Shown here: one piece after another, positions 6,869 to 13,054 of the stretch
Layout of the letters: each line of letters begins with the position of its first letter
Numbering within the stretch: position 1 is the stretch's first letter
Virus record (IMG/VR): IMGVR_UViG_3300008259_000070
Span: 1 to 40,001 of that record
Source of the DNA: a virus
Length of the DNA: 40,001 nt
Reading direction: 5' to 3' (one strand)
The notes under the pieces: model-generated
Told to the model about the DNA's origin: nothing
Database searches by the model: none
The model's input: the letters and a program-made list of their open reading frames with translations, nothing else
Program-made: the position numbers and the translations under genes

Positions 6869-7448
6869 AATTGCCATCGAATTGATTAAGAAAATTGGCG
6901 ATAAGCTGGAAGGCATGGTCGAGCTCTTGCTGATTGTGGCGGTAGAGGTAGAGGTCCTTGAATTGTCCAGACTTCTTCACCTTTGGAGGCACTCCGATGT
7001 AGTAGAAGTTTTGCGGATCCCATCCCATCAGCATGCAATACCACACAGCCTGCACATGGTTGAAGTGCTTGATCATGTCATCAGCGAAGGCTTGCAGATT
7101 CTTGGCCGTTGTAGTCTTGACATCAGCGATGATCTTCATCTCATCCCAACAGATATCCATCGCACCTTTGGCGAGCACAGTGTGGCCAGCAAAGGTCAGC
7201 TCAGTGACAACGATGCGTTCCTTTTCGCTCTTGTCGAATAGCTCACCAAGCAGCTCGACCTGGTGAATTGCATCGTAAGTGTTGCGCACTGCATCGCCCA
7301 TCTGCGAATAGTCGCACTCAAGCAGCGAGTAGTGGAAGTCCTTGCCATAGTTAAGCGATGCCTTTGCATAGCTGATGTCTCCCGTGTAGAATCTTTTGAT
7401 TCGGCTTGCGCTTACCGCTGGGTAAGCAATGTATTCTTCGCGTGTCAT
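6858..7448 (-). CDS. PD-(D/E)XK exonuclease, RecE/lambda-exonuclease-like
   Basis: A 196-residue nuclease. The N-terminal SASRIKRF and GKDFHYSLLE segments, followed by KGAMDIC (Asp98) and IIADVKTTT (Asp109, Lys111) and a later HVQAVWYCML helix, are the order seen in RecE-like and phage PD-(D/E)XK exonucleases. It probably resects double-stranded ends so that a partner protein can anneal single strands. The neighbouring ssDNA-binding-like protein (8738-9400) and coiled-coil protein (8085-8684) are candidates for that partnership. It starts with a 4-base overlap on the upstream small gene. Its C-terminal YGK and stop are overlapped by the HNH start codon. I saw no RecT/Erf/Rad52-type annealase in the window, so any annealase must be unrecognised. 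Confidence 0.88.
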   Translation of the reverse strand: MTREEYIAYPAVSASRIKRFYTGDISYAKASLNYGKDFHYSLLECDYSQMGDAVRNTYDAIHQVELLGELFDKSEKERIVVTELTFAGHTVLAKGAMDICWDEMKIIADVKTTTAKNLQAFADDMIKHFNHVQAVWYCMLMGWDPQNFYYIGVPPKVKKSGQFKDLYLYRHNQQELDHAFQLIANFLNQFDGNYGK

Positions 7449-7645
7449 GAGTTGAACACAAAATTGTAGTATTGCTCGCCCAGTTGCAGGCCGTCGAGTG
7501 CGCCTTCGTTGTACGTTTCAACTATCTGCTGCTCCTCCATCTGCTTCGCTTGTTGGAACACAACCGTATTCTTGATGTCGATGCTGGTGTGGTGCTGTTC
7601 CAATTGCTCAACCAACCATTCAACTGCTGTCTGTTTACTTGCCAT
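7445..7645 (-). CDS. Small 'AVEWLE' family protein, copy 2
   Basis: A 66-residue paralogue of the proteins at 5834-6061 and 7635-7850, starting MASKQTAVEWLVEQLEQ and continuing VVFQQAKQMEEQQIVETYNEG. The open frame extends further upstream through a GTG and another ATG (7654). The ATG at 7645 is preferred because it matches the starts of the paralogues and gives the compact ATGGCAAGTAA overlap with the upstream stop. That junction is identical to the one between exonuclease and HNH genes. It is predicted to be helical with no membrane segment, and the function is unknown. Confidence 0.8.
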   Translation of the reverse strand: MASKQTAVEWLVEQLEQHHTSIDIKNTVVFQQAKQMEEQQIVETYNEGALDGLQLGEQYYNFVFNS

Positions 7646-7850
7646 ATGTATCATTATAAAATTGTTCACTTGTCAACGGCCCTTCGTTGAGCCCTTCAAT
7701 CTTGCCGGATGTGAAGCTCTGCATCAGGTACTGGCGTTCCAGTTCTTTTGCTTGCTCAAATGCTTCGGCGAAGTACGGCCCCATCTCTGAGGTTAGCTTG
7801 TTTTGGATGGCTATCTCAAGCCATTGCACTGCTGTTAGTTTCTTTGCCAT
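7635..7850 (-). CDS. Small 'AVEWLE' family protein, copy 3
   Basis: A 71-residue member of the same family (MAKKLTAVQWLEIAIQNKL, then AFEQAKELERQYLMQSFTSG). It lies directly upstream of copy 2 and overlaps it by 11 bases, so these two look like a tandem duplication that has since diverged strongly. Its C-terminus ends YGK, the same three residues that end the exonuclease. It lies one base after the stop of the 78-residue gene. Its function is unknown. The conserved tryptophan and the QAK-x-(M/L)E core suggest a small helical binding module. Confidence 0.8.
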   Translation of the reverse strand: MAKKLTAVQWLEIAIQNKLTSEMGPYFAEAFEQAKELERQYLMQSFTSGKIEGLNEGPLTSEQFYNDTYGK

Positions 7851-7851
7851 G

Positions 7852-8088
7852 TTACTTCAGATTAGGGTTGTGGCGTTGAATCCTTTGGCGTGCGATGCGG
7901 ATGCACTCAGGCTTGGGCAGTGTACCCTCGCTCATCAGGTCAAGCAGTTGCTTGGCGGTGGTGTCATTTAGCTTGTCATAGCCGATTACCTCAGCCCAAA
8001 CGTAGGCAATAAGCCTCAAGTCATTCTTGCGAGTTGCAGGCACGCGCTCAAGAATAGCGCGGACCTGCTTTGCGTTTTTGTTTTTCAT
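7852..8088 (-). CDS. Hypothetical 78-residue protein with RIARQRIQ motif
   Basis: A small basic protein (MKNKNAKQVRAILERVPATR, then AYVWAEVIGYD and ECIRIARQRIQRHNPNLK). The pattern 'PATRxxDxxLIAYVW...S...P....I.RxRxxIQ..NP.L' occurs in small proteins near replication or recombination genes of many phages, where it is usually annotated as hypothetical. It is predicted to be helical with a positively charged C-terminal helix that could contact DNA. It overlaps the upstream gene by 4 bases and is separated from the next by one base, so it is part of the recombination operon. Confidence 0.78.
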   Translation of the reverse strand: MKNKNAKQVRAILERVPATRKNDLRLIAYVWAEVIGYDKLNDTTAKQLLDLMSEGTLPKPECIRIARQRIQRHNPNLK

Positions 8089-8684
8089 CGTGTTATAGTT
8101 TGAATTTTCTCTTCAAAAATCTCGATTCCGGCAATGCTGTCCACCTTGCAGATTTCCATTGCTTTGAGCAGGTTGCGCGTGAAGTCCTCGGGGCGATACA
8201 GCCCTGAGCCGAACAGCACACTGAGCACCTTGAGCCAGTCCACCTCGCCGTTGATCTGCGCACGGCGAATCGTGCGGATGCCTTTGATGTGCTCTTGCTT
8301 GATGGTGACATCGACCAGGTCCTGAAGGGTTGGTGCTTGTGCTTGCTCTGCTATGAGCTTGCGCTCTGCCTCTTCGCTATACCTAAGCATGGCAGCTTTG
8401 GTGTCTGCGATGAACTGCACCAGCGGAGCAGTGGCATCTGACTCGATGCGCATGAGCTCCTTCTTGTATGAATCGAGCGGCGTGGTGACGGTCTTGCGAG
8501 CGTTCTCGATGGCCTTCACGGCTTGGTTGACCTGAGCGATTGCGCTTGCTGCTGCGCTGTATTCCGCAGAGTTGGTGATTGCGCTTGCGTTGTGGATGGT
8601 TTGCTGGGCTGACAGGACCTCAGCAGAATTTATTGTCTGATACAATTTCTCGATTGGAATTGTTATCTTTGCGATGCTGTTCAT
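8085..8684 (-). CDS. Coiled-coil protein of the recombination operon (DUF1351-like architecture)
   Basis: A 199-residue protein. The first 110 residues form long alanine-rich helices (AVKAIENARKTVTTPLDSYK, then ADTKAAMLRYSEEAERKLIA). A smaller domain follows (QEHIKGIRTIRRAQINGEVD, then FTRNLLKAMEICKV). Long coiled-coil proteins with this layout (for example DUF1351 proteins) often sit beside phage exonuclease/annealase pairs. I cannot confirm membership in that family by eye. The ATG at 8684 follows a hairpin at 8700-8730. Likely roles are accessory to DNA recombination or recruitment of the exonuclease. Confidence in the gene is high and in the role low. Confidence 0.85.
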   Translation of the reverse strand: MNSIAKITIPIEKLYQTINSAEVLSAQQTIHNASAITNSAEYSAAASAIAQVNQAVKAIENARKTVTTPLDSYKKELMRIESDATAPLVQFIADTKAAMLRYSEEAERKLIAEQAQAPTLQDLVDVTIKQEHIKGIRTIRRAQINGEVDWLKVLSVLFGSGLYRPEDFTRNLLKAMEICKVDSIAGIEIFEEKIQTITR

Positions 8685-8699
8685 ATGTTTGATGAGTAT

Positions 8700-8730
8700 A
8701 AGCCCGAGGTTTTCATGTATCCTCGGGCTT
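8700..8730 (-). terminator. Strong hairpin between two recombination genes, possible terminator or attenuator
   Basis: The sequence AAGCCCGAGG (8700-8709) pairs perfectly with CCTCGGGCTT (8721-8730) across an 11-base loop, giving a 10-base GC-rich stem. In the direction of the genes (minus strand) it is followed by TATACTC, not by a U-run. The T-rich flank (TGTTGTTTT) is on the plus-strand side. It may therefore be a processing or pausing hairpin, or a terminator for antisense transcription, more than a classical terminator of the gene before it. Confidence 0.5.
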
Positions 8731-8737
8731 TGTTGTT

Positions 8738-9400
8738 TTAGAATGGCGATCCTGTTGAATCGTTTGCGAATAAGCTGTCAAGATCGGGCTCATCTGCCGA
8801 AGTTGTTGTCGCTTGCCATGTTGGCGCAGGCACGGCTGCCTTCGCACTTGTGCGTGCAATCCACTCATCAGATTTGCGGATATCTTCCTGAAGGAACTCA
8901 GGCAGCTTGTTGAACACTGCATCGTTGTGCTCGGTAGTGTCATATGCAATCAGCTCGTTGATTGCTGGAGGGCACGCCATGCCTTTGGGTAGCGGAGAGA
9001 TGCTCATTATGTTGGCATATGTGCGATCGTCCTTGCCGTTGTGTGCGATGTTGACCATACCTGGATGTCCGAGAAGCTTGATGATGTCGAAGTCTGCTGC
9101 TTGCGCATCGGTCATCTTCTTGCCCACCCATGACTCCACGAACTTGCGAAGCGATGCCTTTTCGCCCATGCTGAGGTTAAATATTGTCTTCACATAGAAC
9201 GGCTGCTCTCCTTTGTCCTCGCTGAAGATTGCTGTCTCAAGCGGCAGCTCGAATAGGAATTGAACCTTGCGCTTCTTGTTGCCCCACTTCTCATCGAATG
9301 TGGTGCCTTTGTCAATGATTTGGTAGCATCGTGCTACGTGTGCCCCTTCGGGAGCGATTTGGCGTGATCCGCCGTTGCCGGAATTTACTGGTGCTTTCAT
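8738..9400 (-). CDS. Probable ssDNA-binding or recombination-associated protein
   Basis: A 220-residue protein with a beta-rich core beginning PEGAHVARCYQIIDKGTTFD and KKRKVQFLFELPLE. This pattern is found in phage proteins next to exonucleases and often annotated as ssDNA-binding or DUF669-like. A central KASLRKFVESWVGKKM helix follows. The C-terminus is low-complexity and acidic (SADEPDLDSLFANDSTGSPF), resembling the acidic protein-recruiting tail of bacterial SSB, which also ends in Pro-Phe. This supports, but does not prove, an SSB-like role protecting single strands made by the exonuclease. It starts at ATG 9400, 21 bases after the stop of the preceding gene. Confidence 0.75.
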   Translation of the reverse strand: MKAPVNSGNGGSRQIAPEGAHVARCYQIIDKGTTFDEKWGNKKRKVQFLFELPLETAIFSEDKGEQPFYVKTIFNLSMGEKASLRKFVESWVGKKMTDAQAADFDIIKLLGHPGMVNIAHNGKDDRTYANIMSISPLPKGMACPPAINELIAYDTTEHNDAVFNKLPEFLQEDIRKSDEWIARTSAKAAVPAPTWQATTTSADEPDLDSLFANDSTGSPF

Positions 9401-9421
9401 AAGCTTGAATTGATTAAAGGG

Positions 9422-9733
9422 TTAAATTGTTGTTGAAAGTGCTTGAATAGATTGATCGTGTAAGTTCTCAGTGACAAGACTGAATTGATTGTGGAATTCT
9501 TCCATCGTGCAAGGATCATAGATGCGCTTCTCAGGCGGTGTGCCGTACTCCATGCAGCGATGATACTGGCGAGCGATGTTTGCGGCTTGGCTGTCGCAAC
9601 GTGTGTACATTCCTTTGATGCATCCATCGTTGACAATCATGACCAGTGTTCCGGTGAGGTGGTTGTAGTGAAAGAACTCAGTGCCTTTCCAATTCTTGAA
9701 GGTTGTTGCTGTTGATAGTTGAGGTGTGTTCAT
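9422..9733 (-). CDS. Hypothetical 103-residue protein, first gene of the recombination operon
   Basis: The open frame extends upstream, but the ATG at 9733 (MNTPQLSTATTFKNWKGTEF) is chosen because a -7 promoter box lies between it and the longer start. The protein has a beta-rich N-terminal half (FFHYNHLTGTLVMIVNDGCI), a cysteine-containing middle (GMYTRCDSQAANIARQYHRC) and a helical end. No family was recognised. As promoter-proximal gene of the operon running down to the helicase and primase it may be expressed early. A regulatory or anti-host function would fit that place but is not shown. Confidence 0.72.
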   Translation of the reverse strand: MNTPQLSTATTFKNWKGTEFFHYNHLTGTLVMIVNDGCIKGMYTRCDSQAANIARQYHRCMEYGTPPEKRIYDPCTMEEFHNQFSLVTENLHDQSIQALSTTI

Positions 9734-9755
9734 GTGTATGTGTTTTTGTATGACG

Positions 9756-9786
9756 CAAATGTACGAACATTTTTGATTAAAGCAAT
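9756..9786 (-). promoter_or_regulatory. Promoter of the recombination/replication operon
   Basis: On the minus strand, ATTG (9786-9783) is followed after 19 bases by TACATTTG (9763-9756), a three-of-four match to the -33 box and a full match to TAnnTTTG. The ATG of the next gene is at 9733, giving a short leader. The surrounding bases 9734-9829 are A+T-rich and hold no gene, which fits a promoter between the lysis genes and the recombination operon. Confidence 0.6.
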
Positions 9787-9829
9787 ACCTTTTCAAAAAT
9801 AATTTACAAACTTCTGAAAATCAACACGC

Positions 9830-10477
9830 CTAATTTTGCGCACTGCCTAAACCGAAGCCGATAAGGCCACCGAACACGGCCCCGGCAAGCTGAGTTTCAT
9901 ACCACTTTTTTGGCCGATCTGCCACGATCACATTGTTCATGCCTGTGACATGCACGTATGGATTGTCGATACCAAGGCGAACCACCTTATCACGCTTACG
10001 CCATAAGAAGCCTTTACGCAGCGTATCTCCAATTGCAACGGTATAAGATACCGGAATTATAATTGAATCAATCTGGAGCCTCCCTGCACGGCTTATCTGC
10101 CCACCTATCTCAAGCCACTTGCCCGGTCGATGGAAGGTGCGCGGCAGGCGCAAGTGCGGAAAGCTGTCGATGTACACGGTCTCGCCAAGTTCGACCTCGG
10201 TCTTGATTACTGTCTTAGTCTTGTAGCGAACCAGCACCTCCGGCTCGCGCAGCTCCAACGCCTTGAGCTTGGTGCCTGCTGAGACAAGTTGAACTGCTTG
10301 GCTGTGGATGGTGCTGCTGTCATCCTTTATGCGCGAGGTAAACTCAGAATTCAATGAGTCTGCATATGCCAGCTCACCCTCAATCGTTGCCAATGATCCG
10401 CATGTCTTTATTAGCATCAGCATAAGGATGCAGCAAAGTATTGTTAAGGTTAGTACGGTGATGTTGCTCTGCTGCAT
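9830..10477 (-). CDS. Membrane-anchored protein, DUF6549-like, probable spanin component
   Basis: A 215-residue protein with an N-terminal transmembrane segment (ITVLTLTILCCILMLMLI, residues 6-23). A helical periplasmic stalk (about 25-75), a beta-rich domain (VEVLGETVYIDSF-like strands to ADRPKKWYE) and a glycine-rich hydrophobic end (LAGAVFGGLIGFGLG) follow. This layout recurs beside lysozyme/holin genes of Bacteroidota phages (DUF6549-type proteins). Spanning the envelope from inner membrane towards outer membrane would fit a spanin-like last step of lysis. It is the last gene of the lysis cluster and overlaps the previous gene by 28 bases. The spanin role is an inference from topology and position. 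Confidence 0.7.
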   Translation of the reverse strand: MQQSNITVLTLTILCCILMLMLIKTCGSLATIEGELAYADSLNSEFTSRIKDDSSTIHSQAVQLVSAGTKLKALELREPEVLVRYKTKTVIKTEVELGETVYIDSFPHLRLPRTFHRPGKWLEIGGQISRAGRLQIDSIIIPVSYTVAIGDTLRKGFLWRKRDKVVRLGIDNPYVHVTGMNNVIVADRPKKWYETQLAGAVFGGLIGFGLGSAQN

Positions 10478-10644
10478 TGGATTAGTTCATTAAGTCTCTT
10501 TATGTATGTGCTCTTATCTCGCAGCTCATTGAGCAGTATATCTGCTGCCACCTTTATTGGCATGGACCGCTCGGTGATATACACCGTTAGCACCTTCACA
10601 AGTCGCTCATCGCATTCACAATCGGTGCTCGGTAGGTTGCTCAT
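10450..10644 (-). CDS. Hypothetical 64-residue protein in the lysis cluster
   Basis: A small protein (MSNLPSTDCECDERLVKVLT, then IKVAADILLNELRDKSTYIK) with a cysteine pair near the N-terminus and two predicted amphipathic helices. There is no membrane segment. It overlaps the PAS-HisKA gene by 4 bases (ATGA) and the DUF6549-like gene by 28 bases, so all three are likely translated together. No homologous family is known to me. Because of the tight coupling it could work with the PAS-HisKA protein upstream. Confidence 0.68.
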   Translation of the reverse strand: MSNLPSTDCECDERLVKVLTVYITERSMPIKVAADILLNELRDKSTYIKRLNELIQCSRATSPY

Positions 10645-11207
10645 ATCTGCCGCGTTGCTTTCTTAACTAACAATCTGATGACTGCATCAAGCTTGTCAAC
10701 ACTATCCTCGAGCATCTTCATCAGGCCTTCGCGTTCCTGATCGGTTGCCCAGGTGTGCTCATTTATCATCTTGACCAAGCCACCGATGGATGTCAATGGC
10801 TGGCGCAGCTCATGCGATAAGGTGAAGCGGAACTCTTCGAGCAGTATCTTCTGCCGTTCATATTCATGGCTGCTGATGGAAGTAACATCGACAAGCTGAA
10901 TGCCGATGAAGTGCAGCATGTCAACAATGGCGTACACGTTCCACATGTTATACCGCTCAGATGCCATCTTCTGCTTAGTCTTGGCATAGGTCCGCACTGG
11001 ATCGGGTGACTTGCTTTGGGCCTTTTTAATGGCATTAATCAGCTCATCCCGGTCACTATCTTGGGCAGCAATGTCGAGTATGTTGCCGGGCTTGATGTGG
11101 CTGCTGTACTCCCTGAACAAATCATTGGAGGTGACAATGTTGCCATCCTTGTCGGTGATCACATAGAAGAGGTCAATGGATGACTCAAGGATGTGCAGCG
11201 ATGCCAT
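10641..11207 (-). CDS. Orphan PAS-HisKA protein: histidine-kinase sensor/dimerisation domains without ATPase
   Basis: A 188-residue protein. Residues 5-115 look like a PAS sensor domain (LESSIDLFYVITDKDGNIV, ending FIGIQLVDVTSIS). Residues 118-185 are a HisKA (DHp) dimerisation domain with the H-box FTLSHELRQPLTS, the phospho-accepting histidine being His132, and a second helix (LEDSVDKLDAVIRLLVKK). It then stops: the catalytic ATPase (HATPase_c with N, G1 and G2 boxes) is entirely absent. Such a protein could not phosphorylate itself, but it could form heterodimers with host kinases, be phosphorylated by them or act as a phosphatase or decoy. It lies inside the lysis cluster. A TACCTTTG box lies four bases before its ATG. 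Confidence 0.85.
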   Translation of the reverse strand: MASLHILESSIDLFYVITDKDGNIVTSNDLFREYSSHIKPGNILDIAAQDSDRDELINAIKKAQSKSPDPVRTYAKTKQKMASERYNMWNVYAIVDMLHFIGIQLVDVTSISSHEYERQKILLEEFRFTLSHELRQPLTSIGGLVKMINEHTWATDQEREGLMKMLEDSVDKLDAVIRLLVKKATRQI

Positions 11208-11211
11208 AAGG

Positions 11212-11219
11212 CAAAGGTA
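11212..11219 (-). promoter_or_regulatory. -7 box directly before the PAS-HisKA start codon
   Basis: TACCTTTG on the minus strand ends four bases before the ATG at 11207, as it does before the ribbon-helix-helix genes and the 88-residue gene at 20220-20486. No good TTTG is found 19-21 bases further upstream (nearest at 11232-11235), so this is a weaker candidate. If used, the transcript would be leaderless. Confidence 0.4.
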
Positions 11220-11612
11220 CTAAACTTTGCGCAAATCTTGTATCAATGCACTCCAAGCAGGCACACAACCGAGCGCATATTTAACACTCAATAGCATTGT
11301 GAATGTTAGTACAATTCCATTGGCGAGTATATCGTAACTCATAGGCGATTCAGTTTGCGGCTCATTTCTTACAAGCTGACTTTTGGGGATGTAATACGTA
11401 GCTGCCGGGTACAAAGATACATCACAAGGCTGAATTGTGTCGAATGCTGTGAGTACTTTAGGCTTTGGTGGCGTGGCAATCACAGCCTGAAAGCTCTCGC
11501 GGTTGGTTTGCGCAAAAGAGGTATCGGCATGAGCCGCCTCCCAGCTTATGGTGTCGAGGTTTATCTTATTATGCCTCGCAATTTTTACTGTATCTCTACG
11601 AATCTGCTGCAT
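11220..11612 (-). CDS. Lysis-region protein with C-terminal membrane segment
   Basis: A 130-residue protein whose first 90 residues are soluble (MQQIRRDTVKIARHNKINLD, then PPKPKVLTAFDTI). They are followed by a hydrophobic stretch at about 93-115 (YDILANGIVLTFTMLLSVKY) and a short tail ending LIQDLRKV. It starts 17 bases inside the end of the holin gene, so translation is coupled to it. No domain was recognised. A C-terminally anchored protein next to the holin could regulate holin timing (antiholin) or be part of the envelope-disruption set. Both are guesses from position and topology. Confidence 0.65.
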   Translation of the reverse strand: MQQIRRDTVKIARHNKINLDTISWEAAHADTSFAQTNRESFQAVIATPPKPKVLTAFDTIQPCDVSLYPAATYYIPKSQLVRNEPQTESPMSYDILANGIVLTFTMLLSVKYALGCVPAWSALIQDLRKV

Positions 11613-11802
11613 CGCTCTTGGCTTTTGGGATATATCCTGCGGCTATTAGTGCTGCAATTATGGCTGTTAATGTCTCGGCTGTTATCACTTTGAATATGAG
11701 CAAAAATATAGATACCAAAATCATCAGCGAGCCGATGGTGCTGCGCCAATGCTTCACAATCACATCGAGTATTCGCCTTGGTTTGGTAGGTCTTTTGCTC
11801 AT
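11596..11802 (-). CDS. Holin-like small membrane protein
   Basis: A 68-residue protein with a basic N-terminus (MSKRPTKPRRILDVIVKHW) and hydrophobic segments between about residues 24 and 57 (GSLMILVSIFLLIFKVI, then LTAIIAALIAAGYI), ending in a short charged tail. Size, charge distribution and position directly after the lysozyme gene fit a holin that opens the inner membrane so lysozyme can reach the cell wall. The ATG at 11802 is separated from the lysozyme stop by 46 bases with no other gene. Small phage holins vary greatly in sequence, so the call rests on topology and context. Confidence 0.75.
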   Translation of the reverse strand: MSKRPTKPRRILDVIVKHWRSTIGSLMILVSIFLLIFKVITAETLTAIIAALIAAGYIPKAKSDAADS

Positions 11803-11848
11803 ATGTGAATATACGCCAAAACCTTACCCACGTTTGGGCAACGTAGGG

Positions 11849-12307
11849 CTAAAAATTACAAAGTGAGAAATAGAGGTTAGCCTCTTCGCGGCGGCGATTG
11901 GTAAGCCCTGCAAGCACTTTGCCGCTTACCTTGTTCCATTTTAGGAACTCATCGACGATGCTCGGGTCGGCTGAGTTCACCTTTGCCTTTTTAAGCAGCG
12001 TAGATTTAACCAACGCGCCAGTGCCTACGTTATAGGCGAAGCAGACAAGCGCATCGAACTGGCATTGGTTGAGGTTAGGTAGGTGCTTATTGACTGCATC
12101 CTCGAACGGCGAAAGCGTTGCAAGTAGCAATTGCGTTGCTTCCTTTTCGCCTGTGAGCTTTTCGCCTAATAAAACTTTTTTGCCGTTCGGGTATCGGGTC
12201 GAGCCGTAGCCTATGGTCGGCACTGATGCCGCACATAGGTAGCTCGAGAGCCTCAATCCCTCGTACTTCTTAATCAGATTAAGCCCGAGAATTGAGGTGC
12301 TGCGCAT
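11849..12307 (-). CDS. Endolysin, T4-type lysozyme (GH24)
   Basis: A 152-residue muramidase. The N-terminal KKYEGLRLSSYLCAA and SVPTIGYGSTRYP segments are the GH24 signature. The catalytic triad spacing of T4 lysozyme (Glu11, Asp20, Thr26) is met by Glu16, Cys25 and Thr31, so the aspartate position is a cysteine, a variant known in the family. Later features (FDALVCFAYNVGTGAL, NRRREEANLYF) are also typical. There is no signal peptide or anchor, so release depends on the holin. It starts on the last base of the fibre gene upstream (ATG overlaps its stop by one base). Confidence 0.95.
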   Translation of the reverse strand: MRSTSILGLNLIKKYEGLRLSSYLCAASVPTIGYGSTRYPNGKKVLLGEKLTGEKEATQLLLATLSPFEDAVNKHLPNLNQCQFDALVCFAYNVGTGALVKSTLLKKAKVNSADPSIVDEFLKWNKVSGKVLAGLTNRRREEANLYFSLCNF

Positions 12308-12804
12308 TAGAGGACAAGATATTGAATTGTCGCAACGAAATCGTTAACGGTGCTTATACCTGTATTGCCAGTAACGCTTATAGAGCATTTACTGTTTACT
12401 GTATCGGCACTAATAATATAAATTCTTAATCGCTCAATTGGATTAGTCATTAAATTAGCTGTGCCATAGCAATCCCTTGCATTTGCGAATGTAGATGCAA
12501 CAGGTAAATCAACATTAAATGTGCCTGTCCCTTCGACAACATCCAAAGCAATGGACAAATAAAGGCTCATTGTAACAACATCATTAACACGGCTGTAAAT
12601 ACCGCGCAATACCGATACATTGCAATCCACTTCATCAGATATTACAGGCGTAAACGTGCCACTCTCAAACTGCGGCAAACCTGAATAAATGTTCTGCACT
12701 TCAATTTGCTTCGATTGATTTGCGCCAGTATCAACAATGTAGAACACATCTGTTGCAGCTGCCGTGCTGGTAGATGTTAGGTCGGTAACTTTTACGCCTG
12801 CCAT
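12307..12804 (-). CDS. Short tail fibre/virion surface protein
   Basis: A 165-residue protein whose N-terminus (KVTDLTSTSTAAATDVFYIV, then DTGANQSKQIEVQNIYSGL) is an attachment-type segment seen at the start of many Bacteroidota phage fibre proteins. The rest is a beta-rich domain (QFESGTFTPVISDEVDCNVS) of the kind found at the receptor-binding end of short fibres. It lies just after a promoter-like box and directly before lysozyme. The gene and its upstream neighbour are more A+T-rich than the long fibre, suggesting that they were exchanged separately. The receptor-binding role is inferred from architecture. Confidence 0.75.
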   Translation of the reverse strand: MAGVKVTDLTSTSTAAATDVFYIVDTGANQSKQIEVQNIYSGLPQFESGTFTPVISDEVDCNVSVLRGIYSRVNDVVTMSLYLSIALDVVEGTGTFNVDLPVASTFANARDCYGTANLMTNPIERLRIYIISADTVNSKCSISVTGNTGISTVNDFVATIQYLVL

Positions 12805-12820
12805 AGTATAAGAATTTTTA

Positions 12821-12828
12821 CAAAGTTA
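12821..12828 (-). promoter_or_regulatory. Candidate -7 box before the short fibre gene
   Basis: TAACTTTG on the minus strand (12828-12821) matches TAnnTTTG and lies 16 bases before the ATG at 12804, at the end of the upstream 75-residue gene. No clear -33 TTTG was found at 19-21 bases, so this may be weak or need an activator. It would drive the short fibre and the lysis genes. Confidence 0.4.
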
Positions 12829-13053
12829 CAAAGAATTTAGATAGGTAATTAAATCAATCGAACTTGTATAAGTTGCCCCATTGATTGTATGCTGATTGAC
12901 GTTAATGTAATAGATTCCGGCATCGGTGTAAATATGAACAGCTTGTTCATCGCCGATGTCCCATTTAGGCTCGTATAGTCTGCCGTTTGTCACATTGCCT
13001 GTAATGGTTGAGGTAAATTGCACCTCGTTCGGGTTTATAGTTATATTGTCCAT
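12826..13053 (-). CDS. Hypothetical 75-residue virion-associated protein
   Basis: A small beta-rich protein (MDNITINPNEVQFTSTITGN, then EQAVHIYTDAGIYYINVNQH). The sequence alternates polar and hydrophobic residues as in a small sandwich or fibre-tip domain and has no helical or membrane segments. It begins one base after the stop of the long fibre gene and ends on the promoter-like box of the short fibre gene. The location between two fibre genes suggests a fibre accessory, fibre chaperone or tip domain. No family was recognised. Confidence 0.72.
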   Translation of the reverse strand: MDNITINPNEVQFTSTITGNVTNGRLYEPKWDIGDEQAVHIYTDAGIYYINVNQHTINGATYTSSIDLITYLNSL

Positions 13054-13054
13054 C

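Noticed and set aside
6868-6916. Longer HNH protein starting at 6916
   Set aside because: The additional 16 residues would overlap the exonuclease by almost 60 bases and have no supporting motif. The ATG at 6868 forms the same tight junction used elsewhere in the operon.
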